This document shows, piece after piece, positions 52,934-62,045 of a stretch of 64,000 nucleotides of DNA. Source of the DNA: Cohnella baijiui (GTDB lineage: Bacteria; Bacillota; Bacilli; Paenibacillales; Paenibacillaceae); contig NZ_JAJFOW010000028.1 of NCBI RefSeq assembly GCF_020731285.1, positions 1 through 64,000 on the forward strand, given 5' to 3'. The notes under the pieces are model-generated. The model searched no databases. It was given only the letters and a program-made list of their open reading frames with translations, and was not told where the DNA came from. Position numbers and translations under genes: made by a program. Position 1 is the first letter of the stretch. The number at the start of each line of letters is the position of its first letter.

Positions 52934-53575
52934 ATGGGATCGAGGATCATGCACTTGATCATCGCCAACCGAATCGCCGAGAGGCTGCCATTCGAAAATC
53001 GAACATCCTTTTTGCTGGGGAGTGTGGCCCCCGATGCCGTTCTCATCAAAAACGAATCGCATTTCTTTAAAGGCGAAGTACGGGATTTTTCGCGAAGCGT
53101 CGATTATAAAGGCTTTCTGCACAAATACGGCGACCATGCGGCGAATCCGTTCATTTTAGGGTATTTTACGCATTTGATCGCCGACGACATCTGGCTGAAA
53201 GGCTTTAATCTGTCCTGGCTGAGAAACCGAATGGAAGCGGATCCGGAATGGCACCCGCGATACCACCATGATTTTCGCTTGCTGAACGGAAAGCTGCTGG
53301 AGCATTACGGCTTGAAGGATACGTTGCGGAGAGCGTTCGAAGCCCTTCCATCCGTCATGGATCTGGAAGAGGTGAAGTCCAAAGAGGTCGAAGCGCTCGT
53401 TCCGCATGTGTTGGGGGACATGGCATACGATAAGGAAATGCTGAGCGAAAAGCTTCGTGTTTTTACATTCGATCAGATCTTGGGATATATCGAAACATCC
53501 GTTGAAGTCAGCTTGATCCATCTCAAGCAGGCGGCCGTTCTGTATCCTTTGCCTGTCGACGCTGGCCACGGTTAG
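52934..53575 (+). CDS. zinc-dependent phospholipase C-like protein
   Basis: A 213-residue protein resembling the Zn_dep_PLPC family, which includes lipases and many uncharacterised Firmicute proteins. It starts SRIMHLIIANRIAERLPFEN, then has LLGSVAPDAVLIKNESHFFK and GYFTHLIADDIW, with His and Asp residues in the pattern of metal ligands. It has no signal peptide. Codon use is more AT-rich than the window average, as in the following genes, which suggests acquired DNA. GGGGAGGGG precedes ATG 52934. Confidence 0.75.
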   Translation: MGSRIMHLIIANRIAERLPFENRTSFLLGSVAPDAVLIKNESHFFKGEVRDFSRSVDYKGFLHKYGDHAANPFILGYFTHLIADDIWLKGFNLSWLRNRMEADPEWHPRYHHDFRLLNGKLLEHYGLKDTLRRAFEALPSVMDLEEVKSKEVEALVPHVLGDMAYDKEMLSEKLRVFTFDQILGYIETSVEVSLIHLKQAAVLYPLPVDAGHG

Positions 53576-53826
53576 GGGCGCCAAGCCTCAGTAAGAAGGA
53601 TCATATGGAGCCCGAGACCAATAGTCTCCCCGGTGTTTGCCGATTTTCAAAAATAACTATCGGGAATTTCGATTGCGAATTCGTTCGCTTTTTTACGACA
53701 GGAAAGGAGCAATCTGAACACAATCCTAATTGCCCGTTAAACCCTTCCAAGATAACGAGCCGCCACAATTTTCCGTATTCGTCGCAACGTTCTTCACCCT
53801 TCACGACCTTCACGGATTAGCCCCTC

Positions 53827-54243
53827 TTACCCCTGGTGCCTTGAAATGCCTAGCGCTTCCTTGATCGCGTTTTGTAGAAGCAAGGAGTAGTTGACGCCCG
53901 CCTCATCCCCGGCATCCCGCAGCCATTTCGGGAGCGTGCAATTCTTAGTGACGGCCTTGTTCGCGGCATCGTCCCGGTACGGCGGCATATAAACTTCAAT
54001 AAACACGATTCGATCGCTTGGGCCTTCTAACTTAATGCTCTCCGGAGTCGATGGCTTCGGCAATGGCTGGCCGCTCTCTTCCAGCTCACGAGCACGAAAG
54101 GCAAGCATGAGCTTTGCTTCAGTAATCGCTTTTGTCAGGTCATCATGTAGGATAGCCGTTCCTGGAAAGTCGGGGAAATACAGGCCGTACCCGCCAACCT
54201 CTCCACGTTCAACGACAACCGGGTAGATGTAATAATTCTCCAT
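53827..54243 (-). CDS. hicB: HicB family antitoxin
   Basis: A 138-residue antitoxin. The N-terminal HicB fold (YIYPVVVERGEVGGYGLYFP, then DFPGTAILHDDLTKAITEAK) neutralises HicA. The C-terminal part (LPKWLRDAGDEAGVNYSLLL) looks like the DNA-binding domain that represses the operon. ATG 54243 has AGGGAGC upstream and is preferred to a longer start at 54285. It follows hicA by 48 bp. Confidence 0.85.
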   Translation of the reverse strand: MENYYIYPVVVERGEVGGYGLYFPDFPGTAILHDDLTKAITEAKLMLAFRARELEESGQPLPKPSTPESIKLEGPSDRIVFIEVYMPPYRDDAANKAVTKNCTLPKWLRDAGDEAGVNYSLLLQNAIKEALGISRHQG

Positions 54244-54291
54244 GCAGCTCACGCTCCCTTTTTGGTCGGACAGATGGGAAAACAACCAGGT

Positions 54292-54504
54292 TTAGAAGGT
54301 AACCGGAAATCCATTTGATGGTTTGAGTGTTCCCTTGGGAATCATTTGCTCGGAGCGGTGGACTGCGATGTCGGCGTATCGGTTGGGCTCGCTTTTCTGT
54401 ATGTATCGTCTATGGCTGGTTCCGTTCCCATGATGCGCCGATTCGATGAACCCCGCTTTCCGAAGCGCTTTTAGAGCTTCGCAAGCCGTGACTTGTTTCC
54501 CCAC
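54292..54504 (-). CDS. hicA: HicA family mRNA interferase toxin
   Basis: A 70-residue toxin that would cleave mRNA. It has ALKALRKAGFIESAHHGNGT followed by the catalytic His in TSHRRYI and IAVHRSEQMIPKGTL. The start is set at GTG 54504, behind AAAGGAC. A GTG at 54537 lies inside the promoter and cannot be used. After KGTL the sequence departs from the usual ending (about 10-15 residues), which may be a frame change near the 3' end. Function is therefore likely but not certain. Confidence 0.75.
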   Translation of the reverse strand: MGKQVTACEALKALRKAGFIESAHHGNGTSHRRYIQKSEPNRYADIAVHRSEQMIPKGTLKPSNGFPVTF

Positions 54505-54527
54505 TTTTTGTCCTTTTTTCCACCTAT

Positions 54528-54556
54528 ATTTTAACACGCATAAAAATGCGCGTCAA
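54528..54556 (-). promoter_or_regulatory. hicAB promoter with operator palindrome
   Basis: On the minus strand TTGACG (54551-54556), a 17-bp spacer and TAAAAT (54528-54533). The spacer holds the palindrome CGCAT-AAAA-ATGCG (54537-54550), the position expected for autorepression by HicB. Confidence 0.7.
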
Positions 54557-54729
54557 AAGTTTTCCGAAATAAGCTTGAAATAGGTACAGGTGAACGACCT
54601 TTTTCCGATCAGATCAACCGGGACTATCGGGCGCTGCGCAAGGAGCTCAAGGCACGCCAGATCAAGCTCAACGAGGAATACCAGGAGGACATTGTCATCT
54701 ATACCTGTTACGTCTGCCGGGGCTACTAG
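54557..54729 (+). pseudogene. orphan 3' gene fragment
   Basis: A frame with no start runs into TAG at 54727-54729. It encodes about 55 residues with protein-like composition: INRDYRALRKELKARQIKLN, then EEYQEDIVIYTCYVCRGY. Codons are high-GC, unlike the AT-rich surroundings, and the upstream part is missing at the hicAB promoter. It looks like the end of a gene truncated when hicAB arrived. Family not recognised. Confidence 0.35.
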
Positions 54730-55035
54730 GACCGGTTGGGAGTCGTTCGGGAGAGCTCGGGCGGAGATTAGCGTCCGTATGGGACAGGGATTTATGGGTA
54801 TTCTTTGGAATACACGGCAGCCAAATTAGGAATGACAGGGATAGATCTTGAAAACTCGAGAATAATCAAGCTGTTATTTTGCCGTCAACTGCTTTGAGGA
54901 TTGCGAAGCTTTATCGGGCAGGGGGCGACGATATTCATTTCTTTTAGAGGAACATGAGTAGAAGTGTAAAAATGTGTAAAAAATCGAGATTCTGTCGTCA
55001 AGTACCCATATCTCAATGCCTGAAAAAATCAAAAT
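54730..55035. other. intergenic region, no gene recognised
   Basis: About 300 bp of mixed and then AT-rich sequence between the gene fragment and the tRNA-Arg terminator. No frame has a ribosome site. Confidence 0.45.
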
Positions 55036-55078
55036 AAAAACCCCGGAAGCCTTGTACATCAAGGAATCCGGGGTTTTG
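55036..55078. terminator. terminator downstream of tRNA-Arg
   Basis: AAAAACCCCGGA pairs with TCCGGGGTTTT and an inner CCTTG pairs with CAAGG. It has A-runs to the left, so it works for the minus-strand tRNA, and a TTTT on the other side. Confidence 0.85.
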
Positions 55079-55112
55079 GCATGTATTTATAATTTCTTCA
55101 TTCGTAAGGAAG

Positions 55113-55189
<77 letters not shown>

Positions 55190-55252
55190 ACAGCTTGATT
55201 ATCTTACCACAGAGACAGCCTTTTGCTCAAGTGGAAAAAAGGAAATGGGCAC

Positions 55253-55819
55253 TCAACGCAGGTTCTTGACCATATGACGGAAAAGATGCCCGTTGATTCG
55301 GATCTGCTTGACTTCCGTATAGCCGAGCTTGCTGTAGAGGGCATGGGCTTTCGCCTTGTCCACGTCCACGTTCAGGGAGATTTTGCGCCAGCCTTCCCGT
55401 CGCGCCCAATCTTCAGCTTCCGCGAGGAGCGCCTTGGCATAACCGCGCCCTTCGTACGCGGGAAACACGGCAAGCGCGTCGATGTAGAATTCGTCATCGT
55501 CCGCTTCGTCATCCATCGCCAGGTCATCGCGCCCCTGGCGCCGGCGCAGCTCATCCAGCACGGGCCGGTACAGCGCCTGCGCGCTCGCTCCGTCGTAGCA
55601 AAGGATCATGCCGGCGGCCGCGCCGTCTTCCCCCTCGAACAGCCGGTAACGGTCCGCGCTGAAACGGTTGCCTTCCGTCAAGTAATAACGCTCGAGCCGG
55701 TTCAGGATTGCGTTCTCCTCTGTCTCGCCGGTGAGCTGGCAGGCGATGTCCTGAATGGCGAGCAGCACGAGCTGGGCGACGGCACGGCTGTCGGACGGGC
55801 GAGCCAGACGTAAAGACAT
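55253..55819 (-). CDS. GNAT family N-acetyltransferase
   Basis: A 188-residue GNAT protein. N-terminal MSLRLARPSDSRAVAQLVLL. The acetyl-CoA loop is VFPAYEGRGYAKALLAEAE and the beta5 element is ISLNVDVDKAKAHALYSKLGYTE (two motifs adjoining). The pattern (long region between beta2 and beta4, YIDALAV) is that of the YkkB/RimI-like acetyltransferases seen in Paenibacillus. Acceptor unknown. AAGGAGG precedes ATG 55819. It diverges from the small gene at 55918. Confidence 0.88.
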   Translation of the reverse strand: MSLRLARPSDSRAVAQLVLLAIQDIACQLTGETEENAILNRLERYYLTEGNRFSADRYRLFEGEDGAAAGMILCYDGASAQALYRPVLDELRRRQGRDDLAMDDEADDDEFYIDALAVFPAYEGRGYAKALLAEAEDWARREGWRKISLNVDVDKAKAHALYSKLGYTEVKQIRINGHLFRHMVKNLR

Positions 55820-55855
55820 GATGGGACCTCCTTATATGACACAGACATCCAAAAG

Positions 55856-55885
55856 TTGGACGGGAACGGACGTTCCTGATATAAT
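55856..55885 (+). promoter_or_regulatory. sigma-A promoter of the 66-residue gene
   Basis: TTGGAC (55856-55861), 18-bp spacer, perfect TATAAT (55880-55885), 33 nt before the ATG. Two LexA-type boxes lie within and just after it. Confidence 0.7.
55864..55875. promoter_or_regulatory. LexA (DinR) box 1
   Basis: GAACGGACGTTC fits the Gram-positive SOS box GAAC-N4-GTTC, including the RNRY centre. It lies in the spacer between the -35 and -10 boxes. Confidence 0.65.
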
Positions 55886-55887
55886 GG

Positions 55888-55899
55888 GAACAAACGTTC
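55888..55899. promoter_or_regulatory. LexA (DinR) box 2
   Basis: GAACAAACGTTC, again GAAC-N4-GTTC with RNRY centre, over the transcription start region. The two boxes are 24 bp apart centre to centre. Confidence 0.65.
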
Positions 55900-55917
55900 T
55901 ATCCGGAGGGATGCACG

Positions 55918-56118
55918 ATGAATATCGAACGTTACGTCGGCCGAAGCGCGGAGATCGTCTACCGGGAGAGCAAGGGCGGGCTGACGGTGAAGCGGGTGTC
56001 CGTCTATGCGGTCCGGGACGGCAAAGTGCGGGTACTCGACTGGAACCGCAGAGCTTTCGGAACGCTGCGCGCGAATCGGATCGTGGCGGCGATCCCGGTC
56101 ATCGGTCGGGTCTCCTGA
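55918..56118 (+). CDS. small protein under LexA-type boxes, function unknown
   Basis: A 66-residue basic protein: MNIERYVGRSAEIVYRESKG, GLTVKRVSVYAVRDGKVRVL and DWNRRAFGTLRANRIVAAIP. The beta-rich pattern with YAVRDGKVRVLDWNRRAFGTL loosely resembles a WYL-type ligand-binding strand set, but it is too short to be sure. GGAGGG precedes ATG 55918. The two GAAC-N4-GTTC boxes on its promoter predict induction by DNA damage. It ends upstream of a short GCCCG hairpin. Confidence 0.75.
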   Translation: MNIERYVGRSAEIVYRESKGGLTVKRVSVYAVRDGKVRVLDWNRRAFGTLRANRIVAAIPVIGRVS

Positions 56119-56142
56119 CATTAGCTTGTCCGCCAAAGCCAA

Positions 56143-56168
56143 CAAAAAAAGCCCGAAGCGCGTCGGGC
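56143..56168 (-). terminator. terminator downstream of tRNA-Gly
   Basis: GCCCG pairs with CGGGC. On the minus strand it is followed by seven Ts. Confidence 0.7.
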
Positions 56169-56184
56169 TCGTGCTTTGCGACGT

Positions 56185-56258
56185 TGGAGCGGGTGAAGGG
56201 AATCGAACCCTCGCCTCAAGCTTGGGAAGCTGGCGTTCTACCATTGAACTACACCCGC
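56185..56258 (-). tRNA. tRNA-Gly (CCC)
   Basis: 74 nt including an encoded CCA. Acceptor GCGGGTG pairs with CACCCGC. The anticodon arm is CCAGC-TTCCCAA-GCTTG with anticodon CCC, and the T-arm is GAGGGTTCGATTCCC. Confidence 0.95.
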
Positions 56259-56344
56259 ACGATACATAGCAAAATGTATCATAGCACAGAGAACCCTGCA
56301 GATCAACAAAGCCGACCTGCTTTTTCCTTTTTCCTGCGCGTTCA

Positions 56345-56353
56345 TGATATAAT
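56345..56353 (+). promoter_or_regulatory. extended -10 promoter upstream of 56404
   Basis: TGATATAAT matches TGnTATAAT, 51 nt before the GTG start. No -35 is evident. Confidence 0.5.
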
Positions 56354-56403
56354 GCGGGTGAATCGGCAGCCGATGCCGGTCGGAGAAGGAAGGGGTTCGA
56401 TTC

Positions 56404-57315
56404 GTGGCCGACTCCACCAAGGATAATTTGGTCTTGTTCCCCAAGACCTTGGATTACTATCAGATTCAATTGACCCGCATGCTGGAGACGGAACGATACG
56501 GCGACGCGAAGGGCTTGCTCGGCTTCTTGCTGCAGTGCGGCGGCGAGGCCGAACGTCACCATACCGAATGGCAGGCGCTGCTGGGCTGGCTGGAGGCGGC
56601 ATTTCCCGATGCGCCGGCTTCCGGCGCGCCCGGCGAACCGCCCGGGGACGAACCGGAGGAGGACGCCGAGGACGAGCTTCGGCAGCGCGTTCTGGGCCGG
56701 TCCGGCCAGGACGCGGAGTACGTCCCGCGGCTCCTCGCCACGCTGTTTAACGTGGAGGATCCCGAGCAGCAGCTGGTCGCGCTGGGACAGCTCGCCCACG
56801 TCAACCATCCTGACGTCGAGGACGCGCTCCGCCGTTGGCTGGGGGAGCGGGAGCGCCACCCGCTCGTGCAGTTCCGCGTCCTTCAGCAGCTTCGCCAGCA
56901 GGGGGCGACCGGTTCGGTCGGCATGTGGCGCGACGGCGAGCTGCTGCAGCTCGAAATCGAGGCGACGCCGCTGCAGTTCGAGGACTACCCTCAGTCCGTC
57001 CAGGACGTGCTCGACCGCGTGCGCCAGACAGCCGAGGTGTCCGATCCGACGCTCGCCTATTTCGCCGAGGAAATGTGGAAAGAATGCGTCCAGACCGCTT
57101 ACGGCACGCCCGTCTTCAGACGGATGATGGAGGAGGACGACGGCGCGGCGGACGTCTGGGCGGCGGCGCTCCATCAATTCCTGTACGAGAAACTGCACGG
57201 CCAGTCGATCGACGAATGGGTGCGCGAGCAGTACGGCATCACCGGCGAGCTGCGTTTCCGATACGAACAGTCGCTCCGCTGGCTGCGCCAATATGCCGGC
57301 GAAGGGCGCCCCTGA
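56404..57315 (+). CDS. helical-repeat protein upstream of tig (YsoA position)
   Basis: A 303-residue protein, Leu-rich and helical, with a Pro/Glu/Asp-rich linker at about residues 75-90. Its place directly before tig matches B. subtilis ysoA, a TPR-repeat protein. The segments YGDAKGLLGFLLQCGGEAER and LFNVEDPEQQLVALGQLAHV fit such repeats, although clear TPR consensus residues are few. The GTG start at 56404 follows GAAGGAAGGGG. Role unknown; by position it could assist protein folding with trigger factor. Confidence 0.65.
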   Translation: MADSTKDNLVLFPKTLDYYQIQLTRMLETERYGDAKGLLGFLLQCGGEAERHHTEWQALLGWLEAAFPDAPASGAPGEPPGDEPEEDAEDELRQRVLGRSGQDAEYVPRLLATLFNVEDPEQQLVALGQLAHVNHPDVEDALRRWLGERERHPLVQFRVLQQLRQQGATGSVGMWRDGELLQLEIEATPLQFEDYPQSVQDVLDRVRQTAEVSDPTLAYFAEEMWKECVQTAYGTPVFRRMMEEDDGAADVWAAALHQFLYEKLHGQSIDEWVREQYGITGELRFRYEQSLRWLRQYAGEGRP

Positions 57316-57329
57316 AGGGGCGTCGCGCC

Positions 57330-57358
57330 TTGAATTCGCGCGCAAGGTTGTTTATAAT
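57330..57358 (+). promoter_or_regulatory. sigma-A promoter of tig
   Basis: TTGAAT (57330-57335), 17-bp spacer, perfect TATAAT (57353-57358), 65 nt before the tig ATG. Confidence 0.75.
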
Positions 57359-57422
57359 AGAGTGGTTTATGTAAATCGGCCGCGTTTGGGCGGCAAGTTG
57401 TCCTCGGAGGGGAAAGCATATT

Positions 57423-58712
57423 ATGAAAGCAAATTGGGAAAAGATAGAGAAGAACGTCGGCGTGTTAGAGGTGGAGATCGACGAGGCGCAAGTCACGGAA
57501 GCGCTTGACAAAGCCTTCAAAAAAGTGGTCCAAAAAGTAAACGTGCCGGGCTTCCGCAAAGGCAAAGTGCCGCGCCGCATTTTCGAAGCGCGCTTCGGCG
57601 TTGAAAGCCTGTACCAAGACGCGATCGACATTCTGCTCCCGGGCGCATACAGCGAGGCCGTCGACCAAGCGGGCATCACGCCGGTTGACCGTCCCGAGGT
57701 CGACGTCGAGCAGTTCGCGCAGGGACAATCGTTCAAGTTCAAAGCCAAAGTCACCGTCAAGCCGGAAGTCACGCTGGGCGAGTACAAAGGCATCGAAGCG
57801 CCGGCGGGCGACCTGGAAGTTTCCGAAGAGGAAGTCTCCAATGAACTGGAGCGCCTGCAAAACCGCCACGCCGAGCTGGTCGTTGTCGACGAAGGTCCGG
57901 CCCAGCAGGGCGACACGACCGTGATCGACTTCGAAGGCTTCCTCGACGGCGTGCCGTTCGAAGGCGGCAAGGGCGAGCGTTATTCCCTCGAACTGGGCTC
58001 CGGTTCGTTCATTCCTGGCTTCGAAGAGCAGGTCGTCGGCCTGAACATCGCCGAGGAGAAGGACATCAACGTCACGTTCCCGGAGAACTACCAAGCCGAG
58101 AACCTCGCGGGCAAAGCGGTTGTCTTCAAGGTGAAGCTGCATGAAATCAAGCGCAAAAGCCTGCCGGAGCTCGACGACGAGTTCGCGAAGGACGTCAGCG
58201 AATTCGACACCTTCGAAGAGTACAAGCAGGACCTGATCGCCAAGCTCAAGGAGCGCAAGGAGAAGGACGCCGAAGCCGCGCGCGAGAACGCGGTCATCGA
58301 CAAAGCCTCCGAATCCGCAGAAGTCGAGATCCCGGAAGCGATGATCGAATCCGAGATCGAAAACATGCTGAAGGACTTCGAAAGCCGTCTCCGCATGCAA
58401 GGCATGACCCTCGACCTGTACTACCAATTCAGCGGCCAAGACGAAGCTGCGCTGAAGGCTCAGATGCGCGTCGACGCCGAGAAGCGCGTCCGCAACAACC
58501 TGGTCCTCGAAGCGATCGCCGAAGCCGAGAAGCTCGAAGTTTCCGACGCCGATCTGGACGAGGAGCTTGAGAACCTGTCCAAGATGTACAACCGTCCGGC
58601 CGAAGAGCTGCGCACGATTTTCACTTCGAACGGCTACATTGACACGCTGAATGCCGACCTGAAGGTTCGCAAAGCCGTCAAGTTCATCGTCGCCGAGAGC
58701 AAAACCGCCTAA
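57423..58712 (+). CDS. tig: trigger factor
   Basis: The ribosome-bound chaperone and prolyl isomerase that meets nascent chains. The 429-residue protein has the ribosome-binding N-terminal domain with the GFRKGKVPRRIFEARFG signature, a PPIase domain (about residues 160-245: GDTTVIDFEGFLDGVPFEGG) and the helical C-terminal domain (about 260-429). It is very acidic and helix-rich as expected. GGAGGGG precedes ATG 57423. It is followed by clpP and clpX, as in Bacillus (tig-clpX). Confidence 0.97.
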   Translation: MKANWEKIEKNVGVLEVEIDEAQVTEALDKAFKKVVQKVNVPGFRKGKVPRRIFEARFGVESLYQDAIDILLPGAYSEAVDQAGITPVDRPEVDVEQFAQGQSFKFKAKVTVKPEVTLGEYKGIEAPAGDLEVSEEEVSNELERLQNRHAELVVVDEGPAQQGDTTVIDFEGFLDGVPFEGGKGERYSLELGSGSFIPGFEEQVVGLNIAEEKDINVTFPENYQAENLAGKAVVFKVKLHEIKRKSLPELDDEFAKDVSEFDTFEEYKQDLIAKLKERKEKDAEAARENAVIDKASESAEVEIPEAMIESEIENMLKDFESRLRMQGMTLDLYYQFSGQDEAALKAQMRVDAEKRVRNNLVLEAIAEAEKLEVSDADLDEELENLSKMYNRPAEELRTIFTSNGYIDTLNADLKVRKAVKFIVAESKTA

Positions 58713-58767
58713 GGCGCGAAGGCGCTCCGCAAGACGCCGATCCGCTTGGCAATACCCACATACCGAC

Positions 58768-58799
58768 AAGGCACGTGTCCACCGCGTGCCTTCTTTTTA
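58768..58799 (+). terminator. terminator of tig
   Basis: AAGGCACG pairs with CGTGCCTT, followed by CTTTTT. Confidence 0.8.
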
Positions 58800-58839
58800 C
58801 CCCTACATATCCGCACTGGCAGACCGCAGGCCCGTCAAC

Positions 58840-58868
58840 ATGACATTCGTAAGGCAACGTGTTAGAAT
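58840..58868 (+). promoter_or_regulatory. sigma-A promoter of clpP
   Basis: ATGACA (58840-58845), 17-bp spacer, TAGAAT (58863-58868), 43 nt before the ATG. No CtsR heptad repeat is seen. Confidence 0.6.
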
Positions 58869-58910
58869 ATTACCGATATCGAGTCCACTTTAGAAAAGAG
58901 GTTGGCACAA

Positions 58911-59501
58911 ATGAACTTAGTTCCTATCGTCGTTGAACAGACGAACCGCGGAGAACGTTCTTACGACATCTACTCCAGGCTGCTCAAAGACCGAATCATT
59001 TTTTTAGGCAGCGCGATTGACGACGATGTCGCCAATCTCATCATGGCTCAATTGCTTTTCCTGGCGGCGGAAGACCCCGAGAAGGATATCCACCTCTACA
59101 TCAACTCCCCAGGCGGTTCGGTCACGGCCGGCATGGGTATTTACGATACGATGCAGTTCATCAAGCCTGACGTGAGCACGATCTGCGTAGGCATGGCTGC
59201 CAGCATGGGCTCGCTCCTGCTGACGGCCGGCGCTCCTGGCAAGCGGTTCGCCCTGCCGAACAGCGAGATCATGATTCACCAACCGCTTGGCGGCGTGAGA
59301 GGGCAGGCATCGGACATCAAGATCCATGCGGACTGGATTCTCAAAACGAAAGAGAAACTGAACCGTATCTATGTGGAGCGCACCGGGCAACCTTACGAGA
59401 AGATCGAACGCGACACCGACCGCGACAACTTCATGAGCGCGGACGAAGCGCAGGCGTACGGACTGATCGATAAGGTGATCACCTCGCCGACCAATGTTTA
59501 A
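58911..59501 (+). CDS. clpP: ATP-dependent Clp protease proteolytic subunit ClpP
   Basis: The 196-residue serine protease forms the two-ring proteolytic core served by ClpX. The triad is Ser98 (GMAASMG), His123 (MIHQPLGG) and Asp172 (about). It starts MNLVPIVVEQTNRGERSYDI, the mature N-terminal sequence typical of Firmicute ClpP. ATG 58911 is preferred to TTG 58902, which would lie in the ribosome site AAGAGG. It is 11 bp before clpX and likely co-transcribed. Confidence 0.97.
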   Translation: MNLVPIVVEQTNRGERSYDIYSRLLKDRIIFLGSAIDDDVANLIMAQLLFLAAEDPEKDIHLYINSPGGSVTAGMGIYDTMQFIKPDVSTICVGMAASMGSLLLTAGAPGKRFALPNSEIMIHQPLGGVRGQASDIKIHADWILKTKEKLNRIYVERTGQPYEKIERDTDRDNFMSADEAQAYGLIDKVITSPTNV

Positions 59502-59512
59502 GGAGGGTTTCC

Positions 59513-60769
<1,257 letters not shown>

Positions 60770-60937
60770 GCGCGCGGCTTTTGTGCCGGCGGAGGCGAAA
60801 CACGATGCCACCGCCGGCGGCATCCGGCAGCCGCGACTTCACCGCTTTCGAAGTCTGCCGGGTTCCACCCCTAGCCGCGGTTTCTTGAACCGTGCCTGCG
60901 GGGTGGACTTTGGCGTATACGGGGAGAATGGGGAACT

Positions 60938-62035
60938 ATGTATTTACGAACCGACACCGTACCGGTCAAGGTAGGCAATCTAACCATCGGCGGCAACAAT
61001 CAGGTCATTCTGCAGAGCATGTGCACGACGAAGACGGCCGACGTCGAAGCGACCGTCGCCGAGATCAAGCGCCTCGAAGAGGCGGGCTGTCAGCTCGTAC
61101 GCGTTACGGTTAACAACAAGGAAGCGGCTGACGCGATCAAGGAGATCAAGAAGCAAATCACCATCCCCCTGGTTGCCGACATCCACTTCGACTACCGTCT
61201 CGCCCTGCTCGCCATCGAGAACGGCATCGACAAGGTCCGCATCAATCCGGGCAACATCGGCCGCCGCGAGAAGGTCGAAGCGGTCGTCAAAGCGTGCAAG
61301 GAAAAGGGCATCCCGATCCGGATCGGCGTGAACGCAGGCTCGCTTGAGAATCACTTGCTCGAAAAATACGGCTATCCGACGCCCGAAGCGATGGTGGAAA
61401 GCGCGTTGTTCCATATCGGCATTTTGGAGGAGCTCGATTTTCACGACATTATCGTCTCTCTTAAAGCTTCCGACGTGCCGATGGCCATCGCCGCCTACAC
61501 CAAAGCAGCAGAAGTCATCAAATACCCGCTCCATCTGGGCATCACCGAGGCTGGCACGCTTTTCTCCGGCACGGTCAAGAGCGCCGCGGGCCTCGGCGTC
61601 CTTCTAAACGCCGGCATCGGCAACACGATGCGCATCTCCCTCAGCGCCGACCCGGTCGAGGAGATCAAGGTGGCGCGCGAGCTGCTCAAGACGTTCGGCC
61701 TCATCACCGACGCGCCGACGCTTGTGTCCTGCCCGACCTGCGGCCGTCTGGACATCGACCTGTTCGCCGTGGCGAACGAGGTGGAGGAATACTTGTCGAA
61801 GCTCAAGGTGCCGATCAAGGTGTCGGTGCTGGGCTGCGCCGTCAACGGACCCGGCGAAGCCCGCGAAGCGGACATCGGTATTGCCGGGGCGCGCGGCGAA
61901 GGCATGCTGTTCCGCTACGGCGAAATGATTCGCAAAGTGCCGGAAGCGGATCTGGTGAACGAGCTCAAGCGCGAGATCGACAACATCGTTTCCGTCTACA
62001 ACGAAACGGGGGTCATCCCCGGACGCAAGCACTAG
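60938..62035 (+). CDS. ispG: 4-hydroxy-3-methylbut-2-enyl-diphosphate synthase IspG
   Basis: IspG (GcpE) is the Fe-S enzyme of the methylerythritol phosphate pathway of isoprenoid synthesis. It converts MEcPP to HMBPP. The 365-residue protein has the N-terminal TIM barrel (VADIHFDYRLALLAIENGID), and C-terminal cluster ligands Cys265 and 268 (SCPTCGR), Cys300 (LGCAVNGPGE) and Glu307. It depends on Suf. GGGGAG lies about 9 nt before ATG 60938. A 168-bp gap follows clpX. Confidence 0.97.
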   Translation: MYLRTDTVPVKVGNLTIGGNNQVILQSMCTTKTADVEATVAEIKRLEEAGCQLVRVTVNNKEAADAIKEIKKQITIPLVADIHFDYRLALLAIENGIDKVRINPGNIGRREKVEAVVKACKEKGIPIRIGVNAGSLENHLLEKYGYPTPEAMVESALFHIGILEELDFHDIIVSLKASDVPMAIAAYTKAAEVIKYPLHLGITEAGTLFSGTVKSAAGLGVLLNAGIGNTMRISLSADPVEEIKVARELLKTFGLITDAPTLVSCPTCGRLDIDLFAVANEVEEYLSKLKVPIKVSVLGCAVNGPGEAREADIGIAGARGEGMLFRYGEMIRKVPEADLVNELKREIDNIVSVYNETGVIPGRKH

Positions 62036-62045
62036 GAGGCGGACG

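Noticed and set aside
53601..53820. Two opposing frames of about 70 codons in the gap after the PLC-like gene
   Set aside because: Neither has a ribosome site or resemblance to a protein, and they cover each other exactly.
54874..55062. A minus-strand 62-codon frame between the gene fragment and tRNA-Arg
   Set aside because: Its start lies inside the tRNA-Arg terminator and there is no ribosome site.
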